62,000 bases of DNA from Acanthaster planci (GCF_001949145.1 NW_019091713.1:20763-82762); one strand, 5' to 3'. Shown: positions 1 through 13,370, counted from the first letter of the stretch. Notes: generated by a model from the sequence alone, not told the origin. A program made the numbers and translations.

Positions 1-90
1 GCAAGCTCTTGGACAAGCACTGAGGATACAGTGCTTATAAATATACATGTACATTGGGCAAGGGCGAACCCGTTATATATAATGATATAC
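1..90. repeat. 3' part of tRNA-like TIR element, copy 1
   Basis: The first 90 bases match, by eye, the right half of the complete element at 25701-25860. Both have a GCAAGCT..GGACAAGCA..GA..ATACAGTG..T block, then an AT-rich stretch, then GGGC(A/G)AA..CCGTTATA. The copy is cut off by the window edge, so the tRNA-like head is not visible here. Confidence 0.6.
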
Positions 91-1577
91 TTCTTCAGTT
101 GGGGCAAATGGCCATTTAAGTTTGTATTAATTCTATTTGTGTAATCATGATTTCTTTTTCGAATGTTTTAAATTGTGAATAGTTTATGTTGTTCCTTTAT
201 ATGGACATAGAATTGTAATGTGTCAGAAATGAATGGAATAATGGAGCCTAATGGCTCCCCTTGAAATAAAAAAAACAAATAACACGTAACAAATGGCATT
301 GCAAGCAATCCTGGCGGACCATGTGCCTGAAACAGGGTTCTTTTTTCCTACATACATGTAGGACGCAGCACATTGTTCTAAACATTAAGGGGAATATCCC
401 AAACCATTTTATGAACAAAACAAAAATTTTACCTTATTTTTTAACAAAAGTAGCTCCGTGGATCTCTGAACCACAGCTGTGACAGCAGGACTGGGTTTTC
501 AAGCGGCATGGTGAGTTTTCAGCAATTCTTCCCTTCACTCTTAAATCTCATATACGTGAATTTTCATTTTTTTTAAACAGATATCGGGTCCAAAAAATGG
601 AACTGGGTTTGGATATTGTAGCAGAAAGTGTACAAACTCTCTCAAGTTTGGGGTAAACTCGTTGGTTTGCGAGTACGTGGGCGGAACTTGCTCTGGGCTC
701 TACACGTGTCAGCAAAGCTGTAAAGATGCGAGTTCTTCGTGCTCTCGCTGCGGCGTGCATTGCTATAAGGCGTTGTACATGATACTACATTGTGTATATG
801 CTAGGCGCAGGCGGATTGTCTTAGGATAGGTTGCGCAGTCTAGCCGTCTACTTGCGGGTGCATTAGATTTGGGCTGGGCCCACGGTGCCGTGGTGCTTAG
901 TGCATGCGGGCCGTACCACTACAGTGAGACTGGGCTATGCAATGCGATGTTGTTTCGGCAGAGTAACATTAGGGTGTGCAGTGCGACTTGGGTTCAGCGT
1001 TGGTAATTGGTCTCATGTTTCCCAATACTGGACGTGCATTGCTGATAGTGACTAAGCATTCATGTAATGCAACACTGGTTGGTGCGTTGCACAGGAGTTG
1101 CGCAAGGCGACAGTCTGTGCGTTGCTGATTGGCGCGACGCAGTACGATATTACATGTAGCTGTGTATTGCTAATAGCCTTTCCTCAAGACCACGCAAAGC
1201 AATACAGGTTGTAACAAAGATTTAACTAATAAAAATTATCCTTAATCATTTAATCAATTGATTATTTGTTGAATGTCTGAATAAATCACATGGTTGATGA
1301 GCTTACCGGCAATCTAATTGTCAAGTGTCCTTGTTGTGTATTGTCGAATTGGCAGAGAGCATCACAGTCATCATAATTGGCAATATATTTTCACCAAAAC
1401 GGATCCACTCTCTCAGCCTTTAGGTAGCTCTGAGTGATCTCTGGACCGAGGAGGAACCCAAGTTTAGGTTAAAGTCGACACCACAACCAGTTTCAGACTT
1501 GCAAACCCTGAACTTACATGTAGGTTAGGCCTGGGAAAACAATCCCTACAATATCGAAGGGCCGCGTACCTGGTACA
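91..1577. other. no gene seen
   Basis: AT-rich flanks surround a GC-richer block at about 830-1150 in which GTGCATTGC, GTGCGTTGC and GCAATGCGA-like words recur loosely, perhaps a very old tandem repeat. No ORF here has recognisable domains. Confidence 0.5.
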
Positions 1578-1578
1578 T

Positions 1579-1690
1579 TGACTCAAGTCAAGTCATTTAC
1601 CTATTGCAACTCGAGTCAAATAGAGTCTCATCACCAAACATTGTGACTCTAATAGGACTTGAGTCAAGTTATTGACTCGAGTCATCACAA
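1579..1690. repeat. GACTCGAGTC / TGACTCAAGTCA repeat, copy 1
   Basis: The decamer GACTCGAGTC and relatives (GACTCAAGTC, GACTTGAGTC) recur on both strands, making the stretch almost self-complementary. A longer stretch of the same type lies at 25031-25510. Many words equal or approach the AP-1 core TGACTCA, but the pattern is that of a repeat, not of a designed enhancer. Confidence 0.6.
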
Positions 1691-2140
1691 CTCTGATTCC
1701 TGCCTCTCTTACATACACTCCAAGTTTCCAGAACCAGTCTGCGAATATTGCCTGTTGCAACTTGCAGCAAGATGTTGAATTGAATCCACTCTTTTTCAAA
1801 TGAAAACACTGCTACGCACTCTTTGCTGACTGTACACAGACATGTACATACATGTACATGTTTCATAAGTTCAGCATAGTGCCTGGGCTAGGTCAGGCTA
1901 GGCCCAATTTAATGGCGTTACTAAGCACATGATTTTATGATAACGGAGGCTCTATGCATTTCACAAACACTGTACGTAGTAAGCAATAGGAAATTGTACA
2001 TGTAGCACTGTGCATGAAAGTTGGCTGACGGCGAGAGAGGTTTTGTTGCACTTTATCATACACTGTAGCTTTTTCACAGTTAAATACATGTATGTTGGCG
2101 ATTCCTGATATTATATTATAAAGTGGGCATCTTAATATTA

Positions 2141-2210
2141 TACTCAGACTCAGGCCTCAGTACTCAGACTCGGCCCAGTACTCAGACTCGGCCCAGTACT
2201 CAGGCTTTGA
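2141..2210. repeat. 18-20 bp tandem repeat
   Basis: About four units of TACTCAGACTCGGCCCAG (18 bp; the first unit is 20 bp and the last decays) lie head to tail. No coding potential. Confidence 0.8.
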
Positions 2211-5200
2211 ATGTACTCATACTTGGTGCTTTGGACTCGAACTTGTCACCAGTACATGTACTTGTAATCAGCCCATAACTCGGTCCCCAGAGTACTCAGA
2301 GAACTCTGTAATTGGATTTGAGGACTCGACTTCAAGGTTGCAAATGTTGGAATATACTGGACGGTATCTTTGAAAAGAGAACTCAAGTTGAGTGAATTGA
2401 AGGACGGTCTCACCTGAAAATCAAAATACAGGTGCATGTACCGATACCTGTACAGAGTTCAATGTAATGCTAGGCTGACTGGGAAGGGGAAACTTTCAGT
2501 TTTAGTTTACTAGTCCAAGGCACTTGAACCAATGGTCACTTGTCACACAAGGCTGTTGTCACGGCTACATGTATCTGCAATCTTTGTTGCTGTTTTCTTT
2601 TTCTGTGTACATACATTAACGGAACAAACAGCTGCGTCACTGATACATTGGTCAACAGCCCAAACAGGTGAACAGGGGACATATGATGCATACATGCACA
2701 TGTACTATACATGTATGGCACAGTAATGTACTGTACACGTCAATGTGAGTACATGTAGAACCAAGGGCAGACTTCATTTGGCTGCAAGCACCAGTATTTT
2801 ATTTGGTTTAGTCAATTGATGTATCCATTTTACTGAGTAACATTTTACACTAAATTAATAAAAGACCACTTTATGAAAAAAAAATGTCATTTCAGAAGGC
2901 TACCGGTACAAGAGTATCCCAAATCTCAAATACTCCATGTACTGTAGATGCATGATGTACTCAAATTCAGAGGATGTCAGTCTGTTACTGAGCTTATATG
3001 TACATGTAGTTCTGATCCCGCTATTTTATCCAACACTGATTTAGGGAAACCACCACCTTCAAGTGGGAAGGACTTACATGTACCCTTATAATGTCTTTAG
3101 TATACCATTACATGTTATTTGCAAACTTCAGAGAGTTTTGCCATTTAACACTACCCTCATAAAAAGCCAGGTTGCAAAACTGTCTGTCTGTTACCAACAC
3201 ACCTAACCTAAGATGACTCCTAGAAAAAACACGTTGAGAGAGAAACTGCAGAACGTAAAACTACTGACGATGAATCCAAATACACTTCAGTTTAGGTCCT
3301 GACCTTACTATAGTCACTTTACAGAAGGGAACCATTGTGACACCTCTTCCAATGTGTCAGTCTGTTACCGGTGGAATTGCCCATGCAGTACATACATGTA
3401 TATGTATCGAGCATTTTGGACATTACACTTAACTCTTGGATCTGGTTGGTGGCTGAAATACCCATTCACAATTCAGGCTTTGTTTGTGATGGCATGCAAT
3501 ATGTACACATTTACTGACGTGTGCCATTGGGAGCCAAGCTACATGTACATGTAGGAATAACCACATGCTGCCTGCATAACGGTTATGAACCTGAACTCAA
3601 ACACATCAAAATTACTGTACATGCAGTCTTTAAACGGCTCTATGTGATAAGAGGCACACGTCACCTACTACTACAAGTACAAGTACAAGTACATGTACAT
3701 GTACATGTATCCACATTCTTTTTTTCCAAGCCTGTCTGTCAATGCAGTGGTGGACCATGACACAAGATCACATGCAACGCCTCCTCCTCAATATGCACTG
3801 TACATGTACCTGAGACCAGTACGTGTATAAGTCAATTGCTTCAAGACCAAGATCAAAACCAGATCCTGAAGATTAAGACCAAGAATGGACTTATGCTGAC
3901 AGACAGTACTATTCAATTCTAGGTATTATTAACCAACCAAAAATACCATACCAGTGACATAACTCTGTGTTGATGGAAGGGAGGAGAATGAGCAGTAAGC
4001 ATTGGGGGGGATCTGGAAACCATGTGACAGACATTAGTGTCCCTCGGACATCTCTCCCCCATTTTTTTCGGATACTTTGAAATTCCCTGGCCTTGGCGTC
4101 GTGTACCACAAGAAGGTTAACTGAAAATGGGCCAAAATATGTTTCCATTTTTTCTTTTTCCTTGTTTTCTTCTGAGGAAACCAATAATACTGAGCCTAAT
4201 AAATGATATACACGTATCATCTGAATGCTTAATCGGCTCCTCAAATCAATATAACGTTCAGTTGTTGATCATTTGGTGTAGAAGAGAAACGTTACTAGTG
4301 CCTGTCCTCCCAATCATTGCCAGCTGCCTTCATTTTTTGCAACACTTGCTGTGAAAATTTTACCCTACATTTCAATGAATGAAATTTTGACACCCCTTAA
4401 GTGTTTATTTGGTTCCCATAGCCAAAGAACAAACAAAAAACACTCAACAGGAAAGAATTTACCTCTACCTTAAATTGGTAGTAGCAAAGTTCAGGGAACT
4501 CGCATAATTGGGGGTCCCTGGCAAATAACATACTGTACATGTACCTGTATGCACAAACAAAATGCTACTGAATGCTACATGATTCAGGGTGAAAAAGTAC
4601 AAGAAAGTCGAAGAAAGTAGCAGATCCATAAGACTAATGAACGTATGAACAAAATAGTCCTCCATGCTGAGAGGTTATACAGTTACTGTTTATGATCGAT
4701 TGCTGTGTTTGCGTAGCAGCAAGCAAGCAACAGTGGCTACTGAACAAACTATCATGTAACATTGCAAACTGCAATGTAATTGGCTTGGATGACCAGTCAT
4801 GTATTGCTTACCAAACAGATCAATACATGTTGACATACATATCAACTGAGTCCACAAGCCATGCCTGTCTGTCATGTTCGTTCAGTATTAAAAATCCAAC
4901 TACGCATTCCATCAGCAGAAACGCCCTTGCCAAGTCAATGCATTCAGATTAATCAGCACTCGATGTAGTCCACTTCTGCTACAAACTCTCAAGTACATGA
5001 TGCTGGTCTGCTTACCTCACTTGTTGGTGTGAGAAGCTTGAGATGATGCAGCACTGAGCCAGGCACCAGTGATGGACGCTATGCTGTATCATGATGCCCA
5101 GAGGCAGGCAGATTACCAATGAAGCACTCATGCTTGTACTTCCGGCACATCTGAGAATAACAATACAAATGACATTCAAAGAGACAGTTCCAAGTCTCTT

Positions 5201-5510
5201 ACAAACACAGTAATCTGAATGCTCACTTGAGGAACTGGAGCATTAAAGGTACGCAGTTTCAAAACAAGCTCAGCGGAATGTGTCTGTGTTATCACACTAA
5301 ATCCTAAAGTTGCCTACAGTCGGAACCTTAGCAACATATTCAGTATCATGCCAAACCATGCTCAACCCAACAATATGGACAAGAATATAATATCAAATCA
5401 GTGCTCTAGAATATGTGATTGCTGAGCTTTCCGACACTGAGTACCTTCTTCAGGGCAAGCAGATTTGAACTACGTAGCCCTTCCATATATTTGCGCAACC
5501 CAACAATTTT
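2211..5510. other. no gene seen; TACATGTA-rich DNA
   Basis: Short ORFs here have no family resemblance and are rich in residues encoded by the TACATGTA word. A (TACAAG)n/(TACATG)n run lies at about 3673-3710. I see no splice-bounded exon. Confidence 0.5.
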
Positions 5511-5514
5511 CTAT

Positions 5515-5600
5515 ACCAGTGTTGTAGTTGAGACCAGAAGTTTGGAGACCGAGACCGGCAAAAAGTGGTCTCAAGAGCGGTCTCAAGACGACCAGTACAT
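5515..5600. repeat. GAGACC/GGTCTC repeat, copy 1
   Basis: The stretch begins TGTTGTAGTTGAGACC and continues with GAGACCGAGACC, GTGGTCTCAAGAG and CGGTCTCAAGACG. A diverged relative at 56370-56460 has GTAGTCGAGACC, TTCGAGACCATC and TTGAGACCGAAC. It looks like a dispersed repeat. Confidence 0.5.
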
Positions 5601-7630
5601 GTACATCACTGTTCCATACCGGTAGATGCAATAGAATAAATTCAGAGATAATGAGCCAATTCAAAAAGGTAACACTGTAAGGTCAAGAAAAAATGAGCAC
5701 ATGACATCATGCGAGTCCAAACATGTTCAGTGCATGATGTTCGTGTGAATTGGCACATATGAGCATCTCACTGATTGGGCCCACCCTGGACATGTACCGG
5801 TATTGTGTTGGTGTTCTAAAAATGATCTAGGACATGCTTCCTGTGGAGCATGCCCTGTTGGGATACTGAAGTGGCTCACTGACACACTTGACAAGGGGAT
5901 CATGTCCCAACTGTGCATCAAGCATGGGTACAGGTCTGTTCCCGAATACAAATGTGCTGCTGGTGCAGTGCATAGCTTTGGATTAATTCAGAAGTATCGT
6001 CAGAAATGAAGAAATGCTCGACCCAAATCAAGACAGATGAACCGGTACATTTAATATCGGTATGCAGAAATACTAAATGTTATCACTTCATGATCAAATT
6101 ATTTATAAGCTGCAAATTTGGCAATGCATGTAGATTGTACCCTGTGTTTATTTACATTTAAGTGCTTGGCAGAAGGCATAGCATTGTTGTGTACATGTAC
6201 ATGTAGTAGCTTCCTGTTACACTGCATTCGCATTAGTTACATATACAATGTACATGTCAGGAAATGGAACAATGAATATTTCTTGTGGGTTATCTTCCTT
6301 TTCTTATTCTGCTCCCTTGTTCCCAGGATATTTTCCAACCTTATGCAACCCAAATGGAACCATCTGTGGTATGCCATGATGGAGGTCATAAATGTTTACC
6401 CCAATTGCTAATCCAGTGCATTGTGTTTAACTTTTCTACAGTCCTGACCAAGTTTTTTAGAAACAGAATGTCGGTTTACATGGTTTGGGAGATTCATCAA
6501 ACTGGAGGTGTCAGGTTGTCTGCTGATTAGCAGAGTTACACAATGAACTTTCAAAGATTTGACCAATGGGGAAGTTTATATACAAATCAAACTTTGAGGA
6601 AGGGGTTTGGTCAAACTTGTGAGTGACCAATCATATTCTTGATGGAAATGTCCTTCAAGAGACTCTAAAGGGCATTTAAGGGCCTATGCCAGGGTCAGAA
6701 TTCAGTCTGCGCCACCACCTAGAAGACCACTGGTCAACAGCCGCACACTCAAGGCGACACTGTAGCCATATGGGGTGAGTTGCTGTCCTTAGAATATTTT
6801 CTAGTAATCTACCTGTGTGTAACTTCATTTTTAAATTTATTTTGCTTACTTAGTATTACAGACCGCGTTTCTTCTCATGTTGATGGACTTGTATTGTTTG
6901 CTTGTTTTTATGATCAATCCCAATCATGGCATTCACATCAAGTTATTTTACAGTGTACTCTTCTCTCCATTTGTTCTGATTATCCCCTTGTTTGGCACAC
7001 TCCATTCAACAATGTCCTATTTTGTAATTAAGGATGATGTTTGTACACATTGTAAGGATAAATTTCTGTTCTATTACATAGCTCAAGTTGCGACTGTGTT
7101 AAATTGTGCCGAGACAGATTTAGCCAGTAGGAGAGAAGCTTAGCATATCCAGGTTAGCTCCACAATGATATTGCATATTTATACTCGGAGCAGTATCACA
7201 CTCTGACTTTTGCAAGTGTTTTTACATGATTTTGTCTACCAGATTTCAAGGTTAGTACATGCCCACCAACACAGATTAAGAGGTTTTACTTGTGTACTAA
7301 GTCATTTTATGATGTGTCATCTGAAGACTGTCACCCTAGATGTTTTGGTTTGAGTACAGGGACTGTCTACCAAAGAAAGTGTTCTGTAATTGGTCACATT
7401 CCTTCAGAGGTTCTGTTGTTGAACAGCTGTGTTTTGGTTAACAAGAACTCAAGGCAATACACTCAAACCACAGTGTATGACCTATAGCCTTTTTACTACC
7501 AGTGTGTGTGCACAGTATTTGCTCTATGCACAAATGATGCAGTGTGTAGAGTAAATGCTGTATTATCTACATGTACATGTACATGCAAGTACATGTATAT
7601 ATGTAAATGTGTTATATTCCTAATATTACA
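5601..7630. other. no gene seen
   Basis: AT-rich DNA with several ORFs of 60-110 codons, none with a recognisable domain or convincing exon borders. TACATGTAC words occur at about 6192-6207 and 7568-7600. Confidence 0.45.
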
Positions 7631-7634
7631 GGGG

Positions 7635-7737
7635 TCCGTCTGTCAACACATCCAATTGGTCTGTCTGTTGACCCATCTAATTGGTCTGCTGTTGACCCAT
7701 CAAATTGGTCCATCCACCTGTAGACCATCCAATTGTA
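7635..7737. repeat. ~24 bp tandem repeat
   Basis: About four imperfect units built on GTTGACCCATCTAATTGGTC. The units share CAATTGGTC or AATTGGTC followed by TGTTGACCCATC. It lies ~400 bp outside the left arm array of the MULE locus. Confidence 0.75.
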
Positions 7738-8138
7738 GTAGATCACTCACTGATCAGTTATCAGTCTGTCAACACTATTTTATTGAGGAGAGCTTCAATA
7801 AAAATTTTGTCAGTTGTAGGACAAGGACAGAGACTGTCTGAGTTTAGGGACAGTCTCCGAGTTGTGATGTGCACCACCACGGAGATTGTGAACATGTACA
7901 TGCACCGTATCTGGGCACATCCCATGTTTTTGTCATTTTAATCTTGCACAACTGGTCAGCCCCCAAAAAGCAGAGGCAACACCCTCTTTATTGTGCTGAC
8001 CCTATTTGGGGGAAAGTTCAAATTGCAACTTGTGAGAAAATGTGACTTTCTTACTGATAAACAGCCATGCAAATTTGACTCGGAAAGAGTTCCGTATACG
8101 GACAACACTTCATACCCCTGTGCACAAGCTTTTGAGTT

Positions 8139-8268
8139 AACTCGTACCTTGGACAAGTGTACCTTTGATGACTCGTACCATGGACTCGTACCTTGGATGA
8201 CTCGTACCTTGGGCAACTTGTACCATGGGCAACTCGTACCGTGAGTTAAGACAGCTCGCACCTTCAGG
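8139..8268. repeat. left 16-bp array flanking the MULE pseudogene
   Basis: About eight units of a 16-bp motif, ACTCGTACCTTGGACA with variants (ACTCGTACCATGG, ACTTGTACCATGGGCA, GCTCGCACCTTCAGG). The array points rightwards. The matching array at 10686-10898 is the reverse complement, so the two behave as inverted arms around the transposase remnant. Confidence 0.8.
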
Positions 8269-8471
8269 TTTGCAATTCACTTAACTTTCTCATTTTTCCT
8301 TGTTCACATGTTCACATGAAGTTTGTGTTATCTTCTTGTTTTTTTTTTCTGTTATAGGTTTGGATTGACACGTTGATATTAACATTAAATTTTCTGGAGT
8401 CTGCAAGCTGGAATTAACTACATAAACCACTAGCTGGCAATGAAAGTTTCTGTTCACCAATGTTTATACCT

Positions 8472-9860
8472 TTATTTGTTTATGAACAAAATTATAACCT
8501 TGATTTCAAAATCTTGATTTCTTTTCTTCATTTTTGGGGGGGTCCGATTGCCTGAGTTTTTTGGGGGGTGGGGTTTTAATGGTTCAACTTCTTGTGGAAT
8601 AATTCTTTTTGGGGGAAGAGGGGGCTTAATTTTAATTGCAGGTAAATATCTCTTTTGTGAACATGTGTGGCTCTGGAAAGAGCCGTTTGTGTTGATTGTT
8701 TGTGTTGGCTGCTCTACAAGGATGGTCCGTTGAGGTGGCTGCATGCTGAGAGGAGGCTCCGATGTGGTCGGTTGTCCTGCCTGGTAGCTATCCCATAACT
8801 TCAAAGCCTTGCCTTGGGTCTGCATGTACTGCTTCCGCTGGTATGGGCACAACTTGGACTGCTTGACGAGTTTCACTTGGATGTTGACCAAGGTTGCCTC
8901 TTGGTGGAGTAGGTGGACGAGCTTGTAGAACTGTAGTCCACGACGGCCAGCTTTCCAACTGATAAGGCGATGCCTACCTTCTACGTCATTGTTGGTGCGT
9001 CATATCTGCACAAAGACAGTCCAACTTGAAGGCTGCCACTTGGTGCTGGTGATCCAGGTTTGCTTGATGTAACGACACAACTCGATCAGGAGTGGCGATG
9101 AAGCTCATTCTTGCATCTTGTAAAAAGCTCCTGGGATGTGCTCCTGGGAAGGAATAGCAGTGCCATCAATTTTTTTATATACTGCTGAACCACTACATCG
9201 GTGGTGAATGGAACAGAAAGACCCAGGTCTTGGCTCTGGCGCCAAAGCGCCTGATTCCGGTGAAACAGACAGCCTCTCATGTCAACCAAGGGAAATACTT
9301 GGCGAATGGCGGACCACATGCCGGGTTCAAAGTCCACGACCATTTCTTCTATTGTGGAACATCTAGACAGCAGCTTGGACTTAATTTTCTTGAGGACCGT
9401 CTTGTAGTCTTTCTTGGTTCGACTGGCCATCATGACGAAAGCTGGAGGAATCTGCTTCTGCTGGCGGCTGTCTCTTTTCAATAACAAACACATGCATGCT
9501 GAACAACTGGCAAAACGGCTTCTTGATGATCTTGAAAGTCCCATCCATGTACCAGACCTTGGCTTTCTTTAAAACTGCCAGTTGCTCGTCGGTGTAGAAA
9601 AACAGATGTCACAAGTCCCGAATCTGGAAATCTGCTTGAAGGAGGCCTTCCGGTACACCTGATGCTACGGTGTCAAAGTCAAGATCGGTGGGGTCTGGTG
9701 GACGCTGGCTTTGGCAGGCACAGTTGCAGATACGCACCAGGTTGGATGGCTTGGGGAAAGTTGCAACTTAAGCTGAAGCAACATCTGTGAGGACTCCCTC
9801 AACAATGGCAACAATTTGCTATCAAGAGGATTTGAAAAACAGTCCTCTACTTGCACCACC
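8472..9860 (-). pseudogene. Mutator-like (MULE) transposase pseudogene
   Basis: This is a broken DNA transposase of the Mutator-like superfamily, which would bind terminal repeats and catalyse cut-and-paste transposition. Read on the minus strand, pieces appear in the right order but in different frames. RPPDPTDLDFD (about 9660-9700) is followed by a TGA at 9611-9609. Next come TDEQL, then WYMDGTFKIIKKPF with the first catalytic Asp (9554-9513), then a frameshift. An open stretch at 9544-9086 carries QIPPAFVMMASRTKKDY, DFEP (second Asp, 9334-9323) and GCLFH (the CxxH motif). After another frame change and a TGA at 9002-9000 comes RTNNDVEGRHR with the expected catalytic Glu (8999-8967). The tail is EATLVNIQVKLVK, then QRKQYMQTQG and LWDSYQAGQ. 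The last part (below ~8700) is proline- and lysine-rich and may be read-through. At least two stops and two frameshifts make it inactive. Confidence 0.85.
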
Positions 9861-10685
9861 AGTCAACCGACAAATGAACCAAAATGAATGATTGGTCGTG
9901 TTCTTATGTCCGCTCATAATCCAACTCTCGGACATAAAAGGCCAAATTTCACATACTCCAACCAGAGACAAAGTGTCACTGAATGGAAAAGTACCATCAT
10001 CTTTTCACACATTGCAACAATCTCTGACTTGGGCCTACTTAAATGTTGCATATGTGTAGTACATCACTATTCCACTTCTGCATTCTGCAGCTTCCAAGGT
10101 ATTACCCTGAGCGTAGAACAAGGAGGTTAAACCGTATTAAAGTTAAAAGTTATTTTGTAAAAAATAAACACAAGTTTTCAGCAAAAAAAAAAAAATCATG
10201 AAAGTTTGAAAAACCGTTCCATTTATTATCCCAAATGTAAATGCAACGTTATGTGTACTTCTGTTCAACTTTCAGACATCAGTTTATAATAAAAAACAAG
10301 TTACAGCTGACATTACTTTATGAACTCAGAAGTACACTGTAAATGAAATCAAATGCATCACAGCAAATAAGTTTCGTAACCTAAACACAGTGCAGTGTTG
10401 CATCCGGTCAAGAATTGTGGACACATGCTAAAATTAATACAAGGAAAGAAATACAAGTTACAACTGACACTACGTTATACACTTTGACTTAAGTGGTGTT
10501 CATCGCAACGGTGAAGACGCAAACTGCAGGCTACAACGGCCACCTTGACACCACACACTGCCTAGGATTGACGCACATGAATGACATCCTAAGTGTACGG
10601 GAGGCAGTATAGCCGAAAACAGGTGGTGACTGAGAAACAATTTATTGTTCACGATGACCCCACTGCAACAATAGTAAGCGCTGAG
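9861..10685. other. interior/5' flank of the MULE locus
   Basis: AT-rich sequence between the transposase remnant and the right array. No conserved N-terminal zinc-finger segment could be read reliably. It may be the 5' non-coding part of the dead transposon. Confidence 0.4.
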
Positions 10686-10898
10686 CAAGGTACGAGTTGT
10701 CTCTACGCGAAGGTACATGTACGAGTTGTCTCTACGCGAAGGTACGAGTTGTCTCTACGCGAAGGTACAAGTTGTCTATACTGGAGGTACATTGACCAAG
10801 GTACATGTACGACTTGGCAGAGGTATGATTTGGTGCAATTATGTTGAGTTGATGGTACGAGTTGTCCAAGGTACAAATTGTCCAAGATACGAATCAAC
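10686..10898. repeat. right array flanking the MULE pseudogene, inverted
   Basis: Units are GGTACGAGTTGT joined either to CCAA (16-bp period, at 10855-10898) or to CTCTACGCGAA (23-bp period, three near-identical units at about 10688-10770). The common core AAGGTACGAGTTGT is the reverse complement of the core of the array at 8139-8268. Confidence 0.8.
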
Positions 10899-11364
10899 CT
10901 GTTCCCTATAAGACCTGTCTGAAAAAATGTTTTCCTAGTAAATGCTTTGGAATTTTCTTAGCTACATGTAAATCTCACACTTTAGGACATTTTATCACAG
11001 CTGCTGCAACATTTTCAGGGAAAGGTAGACCTGTCTGTATATGGAACACTTTTCTTTGACTCTACCATGTGTCATGTGTTAAAACACTCACAGTTCCCCT
11101 CATAATTTCCCTCAAAACCCAAAACCCTACCCTCTTTTCACAACATCAATTCTACAATTTGTGAGCATGATGTCATACATGTCATAGTCATCTACCAAGG
11201 TTGTGAAGTTAGTTACTTATTCCTTGTTTGATGTTCGACATTAAATGTTAAAAAGTAACCGATATCCAATGTCGAATAAGTAACCTTTTGACATTCGGCG
11301 ACTGCTCAGGAAGCACATCCCTAGAAACGATGGAGTGCAAAAAGGACAAAACACAACCAGTACC

Positions 11365-12110
11365 TCCTATATTTCAGGGTTTCTTCAACCATGAAAAACC
11401 ATGCTGCACGTTACAAGCAGTTGTCGCTGATTGAAGACAACAATGACATCAGATTCAAGGTTTTCTCCAGGTAGGGCATGGGGTTTGGGAATTTTATTTC
11501 GATTTGAGAAAAGCGTGATGTGATGCATTCACTTTTCTCTCTCGTTTACAAGTGAAGAACCCCACCGAAAAGACTTTTGTCAAAGTCATTTTAACCATGT
11601 AAGACTGCATAGCCCTGATTGAAATGGAGGCAACAGGGTCACTAAAGTGTACAGAGGCACTTTGAAAAATAAGTTTAGACCCGGGGGATGGGATTGATGT
11701 CTATTATTTTGATTGATTGATATAAACAGAAGATATTTTTCCAATCAAATAATTATATTGCCCTAAAAAACCGTTGCCTACATTTCAGGGCTTGTTTGAC
11801 CCCAAAATACCCTATGCCCCGGGTTGCTAGGAGTCGTTGCTGATTGAGGAAAAACAATGACATCAGATTCAATGTAATTTCCAGGCGGGGGTGGGGTTTT
11901 GGTATTTGATTTCAGTTGGAGAAAAGTGCGGTGTGATGCATTCGCATTCCTACTCGGGTTTGCAAGCAAAGAACTCCACTGACACGTCAAAGCCGTTTAA
12001 ACCATGAAACCCTGGTTGAAATGGAGAGAGTGGGGTTGCGGAAGCGTACAGAAAAAGGTTTCAAAATAAGTTGAGACCCAGGATGTGGGATTGATGTATA
12101 TTAAGCCGAG
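11365..12110. repeat. two tandem copies of a ~425 bp repeat
   Basis: Copy A starts near 11370 and copy B near 11783. Both run through TTTCAGGG(T/C)TT, GCTGATTGA, CAATGACATCAGATTCAA, GTGTGATGCATTC and end near TGGGATTGATGT. A partial third copy at 13217-13370 shares the left block (CCAATCAAATAATTA.ATTGCC then TTTCAGGGCTTGTTTGA) in the same orientation. Confidence 0.75.
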
Positions 12111-13216
12111 CAAAATATTAATTTTGCTGCCTATTACATTGAAAAAAAAATAGGTTGGGGAGGTGGGTAGTATCTTTTTTTTTTCATCTGAAGTTTTAGG
12201 GTCAACAATTTTAGGTTGGGGATTTTTTTTTTTTTTAATTAAAAAGCGATTTTGATGGTTTACGGTGTACTCCATCCACTGTTCTTTTCCCGCGGATTCG
12301 TAACTTGAGGATATGTCCTGTCAAAGATTGTATCCAAGTCAGAGCCTCTTCGGACAATTTCCATTTGTGTTTCGGTGACATTTTGATGAGTTAATGTCCA
12401 AAGCTTGTTTGAAAGCTCGTACAAAATGATGCACATAGAGCACTTAAAACCCGGGCGATGATGCGTGACACAATAACTTTGCGTGCCCTGCTCCAGTTGT
12501 CACGAAACCCTGTATCAGCGAAAGCGAAACTGTACCAACCTTATTTCAAGCTGTAAATTCACAGTGAAATTTATGTGTGCTACCGCGAGTTACAGTGGAG
12601 ATAATAACTCACAACTTCTGCACACATAGGAATGGCTGTAATGAGTCCCACTGACACATGAATTCATCCATTCATTCAATTATTTAATGTCATTTGTATC
12701 CAACATAGTTATTGAAATACATCAAAATTTGTTGAATACTGATGTTTCATTTCGCAGTCAATCACAGCACGATGACCGGATAGTCCTGGGATGCTGTTTA
12801 CAGACAAGGCTTGCGCTTTGAGCTGCACAGATATGTAAAACTGTACGCACATACTGTACATGTGCATGTACATGGACATTAGATTCAGTCGGGTGCATTA
12901 TTACGGAGATCCAGTGCCGTTCGATGTCCGCATGAGGACATGCAAAGTTGGGTAGAAAAAAAATAATTAATAAAAATTGGCACTTATGCAAGGAAGAAAA
13001 ACGAGGAAAATCTGGCCTGTCCATGGCAAAAAAGTGGAAAATGAAATTCAGCATACTCAACAAGAAACCAACGATTTCACAGCCCTGAAATAAGCACGAG
13101 GGTCGGTGACAGTATGTTTTATTATTGGATTTTTTTTGGGGGGGGGATAAAAAGATTGAGGCTTGGTGCAACTTGCTAGGTTGGGGTAGGTAACTGGACG
13201 CACAACTATGATTTTG
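12111..13216. other. spacer inside the inverted-repeat element
   Basis: Low-complexity A/T runs, several AGGTTGGGG words (near 12150, 12210 and 13180) and no recognisable coding sequence. Confidence 0.4.
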
Positions 13217-13370
13217 TTTGGCCTTATTTTAATTGACTGAAATAGTTTCAATGAAAACAGCAGACATAAATGACCGTTTTCCAATCAAATAATTAGATTG
13301 CCGTAAAAAAACGTCGGCTTAATTTCAGGGCTTGTTTGAAGCCAAAAAACCCTATGCCCAGGGTTGCTCT
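13217..13370. repeat. partial third copy of the ~425 bp repeat
   Basis: Matches the boundary between copies A and B at 11700-11840, including the run CCAATCAAATAATTAGATTG and CCCTATGCCCAGGGTTGCT. It ends abruptly after about 13365. Confidence 0.7.

Noticed and set aside
7635-10898. CRISPR-like arrays (regular short repeats)
   Set aside because: Units are contiguous tandem repeats without unique spacers, in eukaryotic DNA.
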